Source: Mycobacterium montefiorense
Lineage (GTDB): Bacteria > Actinomycetota > Actinomycetes > Mycobacteriales > Mycobacteriaceae
DNA: 64,000 nt
Direction of reading: 5' to 3'
NCBI RefSeq assembly: GCF_003112775.1
Contig: NZ_BFCH01000011.1
Coordinates: forward strand, 248,083 to 312,082
Part shown: positions 27,895 to 38,900 of the stretch, in pieces
How positions within the stretch are numbered: position 1 is the first letter of the stretch
Layout of the letters: every line of letters begins with the position of its first letter
Notes under the pieces: generated by a model
Database searches by the model: none
Told to the model about the DNA's origin: nothing
The model's input: only the letters and a program-made list of their open reading frames with translations
Position numbers and translations under genes: made by a program

Positions 27895-29988
27895 ATGGCA
27901 GACGTGAGTACGCTTCCATCGGTGGAACTGGGGGTTTTGGGACCTCTCCAGGTCCGACAGGACGGATCGCCCGTCGCTATTCCGGGCGCGAAACCGCGCG
28001 CCATCCTCACGATGCTCGGGCTGCACAACGGATCAGTCGTGCCGGCCGACGCGTTGATCAAGTTGCTGTGGGGCGACGATCCGCCGCGCACCGCCGACAA
28101 GGCCCTGCAAACCCATGTCTCCTCGCTGCGCCGGACCCTGGGCGACGGCGTCGTGGTCACCGAGGGAGCGGGCTGGACGCTCAAGGGCACCGATGTGGAT
28201 GCATCACGGTACAAACTGGCGGCCAAGGCGGGGCGTGATGCGGCCGCGGCCGGCGACACCGGCGATGCGGCGGCGCGCTTCGAGGAGGCGCTGATGCTCT
28301 GGCGCGGAATCCCCGAACTCCCCGACGGCCAGCGGGGGCAATCGGAGAAGACGCGCTGGATCGAAAGTCATGCCGCGCTGGTGGAGGATCGGGCCGACGC
28401 GCTGCTTGCCACGGGTCGCGTCGCCGAAGTCATCGGCGATCTCGAGGCGGCGGTGGCCGAGGCGCCGCTGCGCGAAAGACGATGGGGCCAGCTGATGCTC
28501 GCCCTCTACCGGGCCGGCCGACAGGGTGAAGCCCTTGGGGCGTATCAACGGGCACGGTCGCTACTCGCCGACGAGCTGGGAGTCGATCCGGGGCCGGAGC
28601 TCCGGCGGCTCGAGACCGCGATCGTCGCCCAGGACGCGTCGCTGGATATTGCTGTGACACAGCACCTTCCGTCGGTGACGCGCGCGGTGACTTTCCTGCT
28701 CACCGACATCGAGGGATCGACGGCCGCCTGGGAGGCCGACGCCGATGCCATGGCGATAGCACTCGCGCGTCACGACGAGCTGGTCGAGCAGGTCGTCACC
28801 TCGCGCGGCGGGCGGCTGATCAAGACACGCGGCGAGGGCGACGCGACGTTCTCCGTCTTCGATAGGCCATCGGCGGGCGCCGCCGCGGCAATTGAGTTGC
28901 AAGACGCGATCACTCACGAGCCGTGGGCATCGCGGGAGCCCATCCGTGTGCGGATGGCGCTACACACCGGGGAGGTCGAGCTTCGCGACGGCGATTACTT
29001 CGGTCGGGCGGTCAACCGGGTTGCGCGCCTGCGATCGCTGGCCGAGGGCGGCCAGATCCTGTGCTCCGGCGCGACGGCCGAACTCGTCATCGACTCGCTG
29101 GCCGACGACGTCATGCTCGACGACCTGGGGATGCGTCAGCTGAAGAACCTCGCGCGCCCCGAGCACGTTTTCGAGCTGCGACTGGAAACCGCCCCGGCCC
29201 AGCCCCAACCGGAGACAACCGAACCGCCGATGGAACGTCCCGGCCTCCCCGCCGTACTCGTAGGGCCCGGGCCGTTCGTCGGACGTGGCCGCGAACTCGA
29301 ACGGCTGCTTTCGGTGTGGCAGACCGCGCTCGCGGGTGGTGTGCCCACGGTGCTGATCGCCGGCGAGCCGGGCGTCGGCAAGACACGCCTGGCCGGTGAG
29401 TGGTCGCAGCGCGCTTATGCGCAAGGAGCTGTCGTCCTGTACGGCCGCTGCGACGAGGACCTCGGTGCGCCGTATCAGCCGTTCGCCGAAGCGCTGCGTT
29501 CGCTCGTGCCGTGCATAGGCGCTGACCGACTGCGGGGACTGCGCGGCGTCGAATCCTTGCTACCGCTGGTGCCCGGGTTGACCGATGTCGTGCCCGATCT
29601 CGCTCCCCGGGCGCACCCGGATCCCGACACCGAGCGCTATGCCCTATTCGACGCCGTGGTCGCGTTGCTGGAAATCGCCTCCAAGAGTGCGCCGGTGCTG
29701 TTGATACTTGACGACCTGCATTGGGCGGCTAAGCCGACACTGCTGCTGCTGCGGCATCTGCTGCGCTTCGGCGACCACGCTCGCGTCCAGATCGTCGGCA
29801 CCTACCGCAGCACCGACCTGGACCGTTCCCATCCCTTGGCCGCTGGTCGCCGACCTACACCGCGACGGCACGGCCAACCGGCTGAGCCTGTCCGGCCTCG
29901 ACGAAGACGACGTGACCACATACGTCGCCGAGGCCGGCTACGACGACGAAGAGCTCGCCCACGCGTTGGCGTCAGTCACGGGCGGTAA
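27895..29988 (+). CDS. BTAD-nucleotide cyclase-STAND ATPase, N-terminal part of frameshifted giant gene
   Basis: This open frame encodes the first 649 meaningful residues of a protein that continues in the next frame. An OmpR-like winged helix is at about 8-95 (VELGVLGPLQVRQDGSPVAI) and a BTAD helical domain at about 100-245. A class III cyclase domain spans 264-425, with metal Asp271 in LLTDIEGST, Asp316 in RGEGDATF, and transition-state Asn374 and Arg378 in AVNRVARL. An AAA/STAND ATPase has Walker A GEPGVGKT at 490-497 and Walker B LLILDDLHW around 606. After SHPLA at 29841 the frame drifts into Arg-rich nonsense and stops at 29988. The continuation is at 29843-40294, so the gene is one 12.4-kb unit with a frameshift, or contains a sequencing error. 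Confidence 0.85.
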   Translation: MADVSTLPSVELGVLGPLQVRQDGSPVAIPGAKPRAILTMLGLHNGSVVPADALIKLLWGDDPPRTADKALQTHVSSLRRTLGDGVVVTEGAGWTLKGTDVDASRYKLAAKAGRDAAAAGDTGDAAARFEEALMLWRGIPELPDGQRGQSEKTRWIESHAALVEDRADALLATGRVAEVIGDLEAAVAEAPLRERRWGQLMLALYRAGRQGEALGAYQRARSLLADELGVDPGPELRRLETAIVAQDASLDIAVTQHLPSVTRAVTFLLTDIEGSTAAWEADADAMAIALARHDELVEQVVTSRGGRLIKTRGEGDATFSVFDRPSAGAAAAIELQDAITHEPWASREPIRVRMALHTGEVELRDGDYFGRAVNRVARLRSLAEGGQILCSGATAELVIDSLADDVMLDDLGMRQLKNLARPEHVFELRLETAPAQPQPETTEPPMERPGLPAVLVGPGPFVGRGRELERLLSVWQTALAGGVPTVLIAGEPGVGKTRLAGEWSQRAYAQGAVVLYGRCDEDLGAPYQPFAEALRSLVPCIGADRLRGLRGVESLLPLVPGLTDVVPDLAPRAHPDPDTERYALFDAVVALLEIASKSAPVLLILDDLHWAAKPTLLLLRHLLRFGDHARVQIVGTYRSTDLDRSHPLAAGRRPTPRRHGQPAEPVRPRRRRRDHIRRRGRLRRRRARPRVGVSHGR

Positions 29989-32900
29989 CCCCTTCTTCCT
30001 GATCGAGGCTCTCCGCCATGTCGATGAGAGTGGCGGCGTATGGGATCAGAGCACCCTGCCGCAAGGCGTACGAGAAGCAGTGAGCCGCAGACTTTCTCGG
30101 CTTCCAGCCGAGACCAACAAGGCCCTCGCCGCGGCTGCGGTCGTCGGTAGCCGGTTCGCCTTGGACCTGGTCGAGAGCGTGGTCGGCAGCGACCTGATCG
30201 ACGCATTCGACGAGGCGTGCCAGGCCGGCATCGTCATCGAAGAGCCCGGCGGCAACTACCGATTCAATCACGCGATCGTCCGTCAATCGCTGCTGGCCGA
30301 GCTGGCGTCGGTGCGGCGCATGAGATTGCACCAGCGCATCGCCACAACCCTGGAGACGCAGCCCGGCGCCGATGACGAACTGCTGGCTGAGCTGGCTCAC
30401 CACTACTTCGAATGTGCTTGGGCCGGAAACGCAGCCAAGGCAGTCTTCTATTGCCGACGTGCCGCGGACCAGGCGATGACACGGCTCGCCTACGAAGGTG
30501 CGGCCGACCTGTACCACCAGGCCCTGCACGCGCTGGAGGAACTTGACGACGAGCTGCCCGACCGCGACGATCTAACAGCCGAGCTGTTGATTGCGCGCTG
30601 CGAAGCCCTGCTCGCCGCGGGTGATGTGGCTTCGGCAGCGGGCGCGGTCTCTCAATTACAGGAAACGACAGTCGATTCAGCCCGGCTGGCGGCATGGGCG
30701 ACATGCTTCGACGGCCAACTCTCGATGTTGATTCACCCCGAACGCTTGGACGAGGCCGAATCCGCGCTAAGCGCGGCCGCCGCCAAGCTCGCCCAACTGG
30801 ACGACGCCGCCGGAAAAGCCAAGGCGCACACCGTCCGGGCAGGGTGTCTCGCCCGACTTGGACGAATCGCCGACTGCGAGATCGCGTTGGACGACGCCCT
30901 GACCGCGGCGCGGCGGGCACGCGAAAGCCGGAGTGTGAACGCTGTTTTGGCGGGCGCGCCGCTCGCGGCGTTGTGGGGGCCCAACCCGGTTCCACGCGCG
31001 GGCGGACGGTGTCTTGACGTGGTCCGGCTGCTCCGTATCACGACCGACTCCCCCGCCGTCGAGGCCACCTCGACGCGCTGCCAGGCCGTCTTGGAGGCCT
31101 TCCGCGGACGCGCCGCCGCGTCCCGACGGATGATCGACTCTGCCCGCCGCACCGTCACCGAGCTCGGCCTGCGCCATGCGCGGCTCGAAGTTGAGCAATT
31201 CGCCGGCATCGTCGAGCTGATCGTCGACGATCCGGCTGCGGCTGAATCACATCTGCGTAAGGCTTACAACGGCTTTCGTCGCATGGGTTTGGACGCCGAT
31301 ACCGCGGAGACCGCGGCACTGCTTGGTCGCAGCTGCCTAGCGCTCGGCCGAGATGCCGAGGCAGAAGAATTGTGTACCGAGAGTGAGCGGCTCGCGGGGC
31401 ACGCGTTGAAGGCATCGATGGGGTGGCGCACGCTTCGGGCACACCTGCTGTCCCGCGGCGGTGACCACGCGGCGGCCCGCAGCGTCGCGGAAGCTGCGGT
31501 TGCGTTGGCCGAGCGGACTGACGCCCTGGTCGACCACGGCGACGCATGCCTGACGCTGGCAACGGTTTTGGCGGCCGCCGGCAATACCGCGGGGTCGCGC
31601 GTCGCCGCCGAGCAAGCAGTAAGCCTGTACGAACGCAAAGGCGCTGCGGCACTGGCGGAGATGGCGCAGCGACTTCTGAGTGAGCGCACCTTGGCCGTCG
31701 CCCCAGCTCCACCCGCAACCTCTCCCGTCGTACCGGACACCGAATGCGTGCGGGTGGGCGAACGTGTGATGGCCGCAATTCATCGCGAGGACTGGGATGA
31801 GTTCGAGCGGCTGTTCGCACCCGATGTTTCGATAGAGAGTCGCCGGAAGATCGTCGGCTTTACGCTCCCATCGGTTGCGGCGCGACGGGAGATATGGCGC
31901 GGCGTCGAGACAGGCACGATGCGGATCGACCATGTCATGGTCGCCGCGCGAGGCGAGCGGCTGGCTCTGTCTCGATTGGTGACAAGCACTGCCGATACGA
32001 GCCCGGGAGCGCCGCAAGACGAGCTTCTTCAGCTATTCGCTATCGACGACAACGGTCAAGTGGTCCGTCAAGTGTGGTTCGACGTCGACGACATCGACGC
32101 GGCAATGACCGAGCTCGACGCGGCGCATGCTCGGTTCGAAGAAGAGTATCTTGATGTGCGCAGGCTAGAGAACACGGCTGCGTTCGTATTCGAGCACGTC
32201 TGGTCGTACATGGCGACTTGTGACTGGGACGCGATGGCCCAAACCGTGGCCGACGACTACATCGGCATCGATCACCGGCGGGTGGTGAGCGCCGAGACCC
32301 AATACAGTCGCGACGTCGTGATCAGAGATCTGCAGGCGGCCGCAGAAGTTGGCTTCACGATCTCGATGGTGACCGCGGTTGCGATTCGCGGGGAGCGTCT
32401 CGTGCTGGCGCGAACTCGCGCCTCCGGCAACGACCCCGCCGCGGTACAAAACGATGCCCTCAACGTCGTTGAGATCGACACCGATGACCGGATCGCGACC
32501 GTGGTCACATACGACCTCGAAGACTTCGATGCTGCGATGGCAGAACTCGAATCCCGTTACCTCGCCGGCGAAGCCAGCGCCCACGCGGACACCTGGTCGC
32601 TGCTTTTCCGGGGTTTCGCCGCGTTCAATGAACACCAACTCCCCGCGTCGACACCGGATTGGGTGACTATTGACCACCGCCGAGGACGAGCGTTCTCCCC
32701 CGGCGAACTGGTCCCATACATCCATGCCACATGGGAACTCGCGCCGCAAGCCCGGATCTATGTCGAGACAGTGCATCGGCTGAACAACCTCGGAGCGCTC
32801 GTCACCCAAACGACGCATGGTCGGTTGCCAGATGGCTTCGACGCCGAATGGCTAGAGGTCACTCTTCTGACGGTCGAAGGCGACCTGATCAACCGCTGCG

Positions 32901-35900
32901 AAATCTTCGACGAGGCCGATCTCGACTCCGCAATCGCACGGTTCGATCAGCTCAGCGGACCGTCACGACGACTGGAAAATACGGCAACGCTCGTATTCGA
33001 CCGCCTCTGGACGCATTACGCGGCCCGCGACTGGGATGCCGTGGCTGAAACGCTCGCCGAGAACGTTTCCGGCATGGATCACCGACGGGTCGTGAACGCC
33101 GGGACCCGACGTGGTCGAGATGCCGTGTTCGACGATCTGCAGGTGTCTGCCGACCTCTTCACGATTTCGATGGTGGATGTCATAGCAGTCCGAGGCGAGC
33201 GGCTCGCCCTTGCACGGGTGCGCGCGTCCGGCCGCGACCCCGAGGCAATTCAAAACGATGCTCTCAACGTTGTCGAGATCGACGCCGATGAGCGGATCAC
33301 CACGGTCGAAATCTTCGATCTGGACGACATGGACGCGGCGTTCACCGATCTAGACGCGCGCTACCTCACCGGCGAAGCGGCGCCGTACGCGCGCATGTGG
33401 ACGGCAACAACTGAGAACTACGCCGCGCTCAGCCGACACGAACTCCCACCGATGACACCCGACGCCGTGACACTTGATCACCGTCGAGCGGCCGCGTTCG
33501 CACCCGGTGAATTCCTCCAATACCTCCGTGCCGCCATCGATCAAAGCCAAAGCACCAACATCCACCCCACGGTTGTGCATCGACTGAATGAACTCGGCAC
33601 GGTGATCACTCATACGGCGTATGTGACCTCAAGCGACGGCTTCGATGCCGAATTCCAAGACGTCATCGTTTCCACGCTAGCGGGCAACGTGGTCAATCAC
33701 TTCGAGCTCTTCGACGAAGCAGATCTCGACTCCGCGCTTGCACGTTTTGAGCAACTGCAATCGCAAGTCCGTCCGCTGGAGAATTCGGCTAGCCGAGCAG
33801 CCGAACGCTTCCTCGCGCACTTCGCAGCCCGCGACTGGGCCACCGTCGCAGAGACATTCGCCGATGACTTCTCCAGTGACGATCGCCGGCGCGTGGTAGG
33901 CGCGGGAGTCCGACATGGTCGCGACGCCCAGGTGGCGGACCTGCGATCGATCGCCGACGTAGGGATCACGCATGTGACGTCGGCCCCGGTCGCGACCCGC
34001 GGAGAACGCCTCGTTCTGACGCGGGGCCGCCTCTCGGCTGGCCACCAAGGATCTGAGACGTTCTTCACCGAGTCGTTTTCCATCGTCGAGGTCAACGCCG
34101 AAGGTCGGATCGTCGCACTTGTCTCGTTCGACCTCGAGGACGTCGATGCCGCCTTCGCGGAACTCGATTCCCGTTATCTCGCAGGCGAAGCGGCTGCTCA
34201 CGCGCGCACCTGGTCGGCAATCACGGAGGGCTATGCCGCGCTCAGCCGGCACGAACTCCCCACGGTGACGCCGGATTGCGTGTCGATTGACCATCGCCGG
34301 GCGGCCGCCTTCGCGCCTGGTGACCTGAGCCAGTACATCCGCGCAGTGATCGATGAAAGTCAAAGCACCAGTATTTTCGTCTCGACCGCGCACCACCTAA
34401 GTGAACTCGGTGCGGTCGTCACCCACTCGGCTTATGGAACCTCGCGGCAGGGTTTCGACGCCGAATGGCACGAGGTTGCCCTGTTGACCGTGGTGGGCAA
34501 CGCGATCAGCCGCTGCGAGCTATTCGACGAAACGGATCTCGACGCCGCGCTTGCCCAGTTCGAGGAACTGCATCCGCCAGCGCGTCGGCTAGAAAACACG
34601 GTAAGCCGAGCAACCGGTCGCTATCTGGAACGAGTCGTCGCCCACGACTGGGACGCAGTGGCGGAGGCGCTGGCCGATGACTACGTTACCGACGATCGCC
34701 GTCATGTGACTGGCGGCGGCATCTTCGGCCGAGATGCCGAGATCGCCAGCGTGCAAGTGCAAGCCGACCTCGGCGTAACGGCGATAGTGCCGACCGTCAT
34801 TGCGGTCCGCGGCGAGCGCCTCGCCCTCGCTTTGGCCCGCTACTCAGGTCGCGGACAAGAGCACGAGACGTTCGAAGCAGAGATGCTGATCGTCTTCGAA
34901 ATGAATGCAGCAGACCGGTTCACAGCGGCCGTCGCGTTCGACTCCGACGACATCGATGCTGCTTTCGAAGAACTCGATGCGCGATACCTCGCCGGCGAGG
35001 CGGCTGCCCACGCGCAAACGTGGTCGATCGTTGCGGCTAGCTACGCGGCACTGAATCGGCATCAGCTCCCGTTGACGGCACCGGACTGCGTCAACATTGA
35101 CCACCGACGGGAGACAGCATTCGGGCCCGCCGACGTGACCGCGTATTTCGACGCCGGGTGGGACGTAGAGCAAGACATCAATGTCTATGTCGAGCAAGTG
35201 CATCGGCTGAGCGACGTCGGAGCGGTCGTGACTTACGCGGCGCATGAGACCTCGCAAGAGGGACTGAACGCCGAGTGGCGAGGGATCGCGGTTTTCACAG
35301 TCGAAGACGACATGATCAACCGAACTGAAGTCTTCGACGAGGCAGACCTTGACGCCGCCCTCACGAAATTCGTGGAATTGCAACCGAATCCTCGGCGGCT
35401 GGTAAACGCGGCGTCTCACGTCTATGAACGCTTCCTGAGGTGCTTCGACACCCGTGACTGGGATGCGATCAACACGATCGTGGCCGAAGACATGTGCCAT
35501 GACGATCGCCGCCGGATCGTGAGCGCAGGGGTCCGACTTGGTCGCGACGCTCAGGTTGAAGACATGCGGGTGCTCGCCGACATGGGAATGCACGGGACGT
35601 CTGACGTCATAGCGATCCGCGGGGAACGCCTTGTTCTCAGTCACATTCATGGCTCGAACGTCGATGTCCAGTCGCAGACCTTCCTCATCGACGTGATCGA
35701 CGTTGTCGAGATCGACAGCGACGGTCGGATGATCGCAGTCGTGACGTTCGACCCCGACGACGTTGACAACGCCTTCGCCGAACTCGACGCGCGATACCTC
35801 GCCGACGAAGCGGAACCCCATGCGGATGCATGGTCGGTGATCTCAGCTGGCTATGCCTCGATGAACCGGCACGAGCTCTTCCCGACGACACCGGGTTGGG

Positions 35901-38900
35901 TGAACATCGATCACCGGCGGCCCGGGATCATCGAGGAGGGGGGCCTGAACGCATCCCTGCTTTCGCTGTGGAAGCTCGTGCCGGACGTCACCTTCCGGGC
36001 GACGGCTGTGCATCGCCTGAGTGACCTCGGAGCGGTTTGCAGCCATGTGGCCCACGGCGTTTCGCAAGACGGCGTCGATGCCGAGTGGCGGGGAATCGAA
36101 GTTATGGCCGTCGACGGTGATCTGATCAATCGCTGCGAAATCTTCGACGAGGCAGACCTCGACGCCGCCCTCGGACGCTTTGAAGAACTTCAGCCGCCGA
36201 TGCCGCAGTTGGAGAATTTGGCGAGCCGGGTCGCGGAGCAATTTCTGGCGCATTTCGCGGGCGGTAGCTGGAACGCCATGACGCAGCTGCTCGCCGTCGA
36301 TACCACCTCGGATGATCGCCGCCGAGTTGTGAACGCCGGGATCCGGCACGGCCGAGATGTCGAGATCGCGAATTGGCGGGCCACCGCCGACGTTTGGAGC
36401 ACGGATGTGCGATCGACCGTGGTCGCGACCCGCGGGGATCGCCTCGCGCTCATTCGCCTGGTCCTCGCCGGACCAGGTCAGCCATCCGAGGCGTTCAACG
36501 TAACAGCGCTCGCCATCGTCGAGATCAACGCCGACAACCAAATCGCAGCCACAGTCGTGATCGAACCCGACGACACCGATGCCGCGTTCGCCGAACTCGA
36601 TGCACGCTATCTCTCCGGTGAAGCGGCCGCTCATGCGCGCACATGGTCGGCGATCACGGCATGCTTTGCCGCGCTCAATCGACGCGAGCCGCTGCCGACC
36701 ACGCCGGACTTCGTGAGCATCGACCATCGCCAGACGGTAGCGTTCGATTCTGGTGAGCTGATCGCATTCGTTCGCGCCGGATCAGACCTCGACGAAGACA
36801 TCACTCGCGTCGAGTCCGTAAGTCATTTGAACAACTTCGGTGCGGCCGTCACCTTCACGACGCATGGAACCTCGCGTGAGGGCTTCGACGCCGAGTGGCG
36901 GGCAATCGCTGTTTCGACGGTCGACGGCGACCTGGTCAACCGCTGCGAGCTATTCGACGACACCGACCTCGACGGCGCGCTCGCACGGTTAAAGGAACTG
37001 CACCAGCCGGCGCCCCAGCTGGAGAACGCGGCAATCCACGTGCGAGATCGGTTCTTGGCCAGCTTCCTAGCTCGCGACTGGGACGCGATCCGCGTGATGC
37101 TGGCCGACGACCACTACAGCGATGATCGTCGGCGCGTAATCGGCGCCGGCATCCGCCGCGGCCGAGATGTACAGATGGACGAATTGCGGGCGGTAACCGC
37201 CGAATTCGGAACCGTGACCATGACGTCGGTCGTCATTGCGACCCGTGGCGAGCGCCTGGCTCTCTGCCGTGGCAGCTACATGGGTCGAGACCAGCGACCA
37301 GGGGCGTACCAAATCGATGCCCTTACCATCACCGAGATCAACGCCGACGAGCAGATCGCGGCGGTTGTCATGTTCGACCCCGACGACATCGACACCGCCT
37401 TCGCCGAACTCGACGCGCGATACCTCGCCGGCGAAGCCGCTGTACATGCGCACACATGGTCGCTTATCACGCAGGTTTACGCCTCCCTCAATGGAGGTGA
37501 GCTCCCCCCGGTGACACCGGATCTGGTGGATATCGATCATCGGCCACTGGCCGCGATCGGATCTGGCGACCTGACGGCATACGTCGCTGCCTCGTTGGAA
37601 GACATGGCGATCAACCGCATTTACGTTGAGGCCGTCCATCGTTTGGGCGACCTGGGTGCTGTCGTGAGCCATGCGGCGGACGGGATCTCACACGAGGGGT
37701 TTGACGCCGAGTGGCGAACGGTCCAACTTCTGACGTTCGAAGGCGACCGGATCAGCCGCTGCGAGATCTTCGACGAGGCGGACCTCGACGCAGCACTCGC
37801 CCGGTTCGAGGAGTTGCAACCGCAGACACCGCGGCTGGAAACCGCTGCCACGCGGGTGTACGAGCAGTTGCTGGTTGATTACACGGCCCGCGACTGGGCT
37901 GCTATCACCGGAATTCTGTCCGATGATCTCTTCAGCGACGATCGCCGCCCTCTGGTGGGGGCTGGGATCCGGCCCGGCCCAGATGCTTTGGTAGAAGACT
38001 TGCGGGCCACAGCTGCCGTCGAGGTCACCAACGCAACGTCAGACACCATTGCCACCCGCGGGAGCCGCCTTGCCCTCACTCGTGCCCGATACTCGCGCAG
38101 CAGCGACGGGCCCGAGGCATTCCACGTTGACTTCCTGCAACTAGTCGAGATCGACGCCACCGCGAGAATCACGGCGCTCATCGCGTTCGCCCCCGAGGAA
38201 CTTGACGGCGCCTTCACTGAACTCGAAAGCCGCTACGTCGCGGGAGAAGCAGCTGCCCGCGCGCAAACGTGGTGGGTGATTGCTAATGCCTACACCGGAT
38301 TCGCTCGGCACGAACTTCCTCCGATGACAACGGATTCGGTCTACATTGACCGTCGATCGGTCGTATCGATCGAGGGCGTTGAACTGGCCGCGTCCATGCG
38401 TGTCGTGTGGGATCTCATACCGGATGCCGTCGCCTACATCGAGACGGTGCATCGACTGAGCGAACTCGGAGCCGTCATCACGCAGGTGCTAGTAGGAACT
38501 TCGCACGAGGGCTTTGACGCCGAAGCTCGGATGATCGCCGTTTTCACGATCGAAGGTGACCTATTTAACTGCTTCGAAATCTTCGACGAGGCAGACCTCG
38601 ATGCAGCGCTCGCGCGGTTCGACGAGCTGCACCCACAGGCGCGGCGACTCGAAAACGCGGCAACCCAAGTGGCCAAGCGTTTTCCGGTGTATATGACGGC
38701 AAGCGACTGGGATGGCATGACGGAGATTCTGGCCGCCGACATCTCCATCGACGATCGCCGGCCCGGTGCCAATGCCGGAATCCGACGCGGTCGGAAAACC
38801 GCAATCCAGGACATGCGGGCGGCTGTGGACGTCGGTTTCAAGAACATGACTTCGACCGCGATTGCAACCCGTGGCGAGCACCTTGCCCTCATGCTTGTCC

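Noticed and set aside
29833..29845. Programmed ribosomal frameshift
   Set aside because: No slippery heptamer or downstream stimulatory structure was found by eye, and the position is inside the ATPase core where two products would be non-functional.
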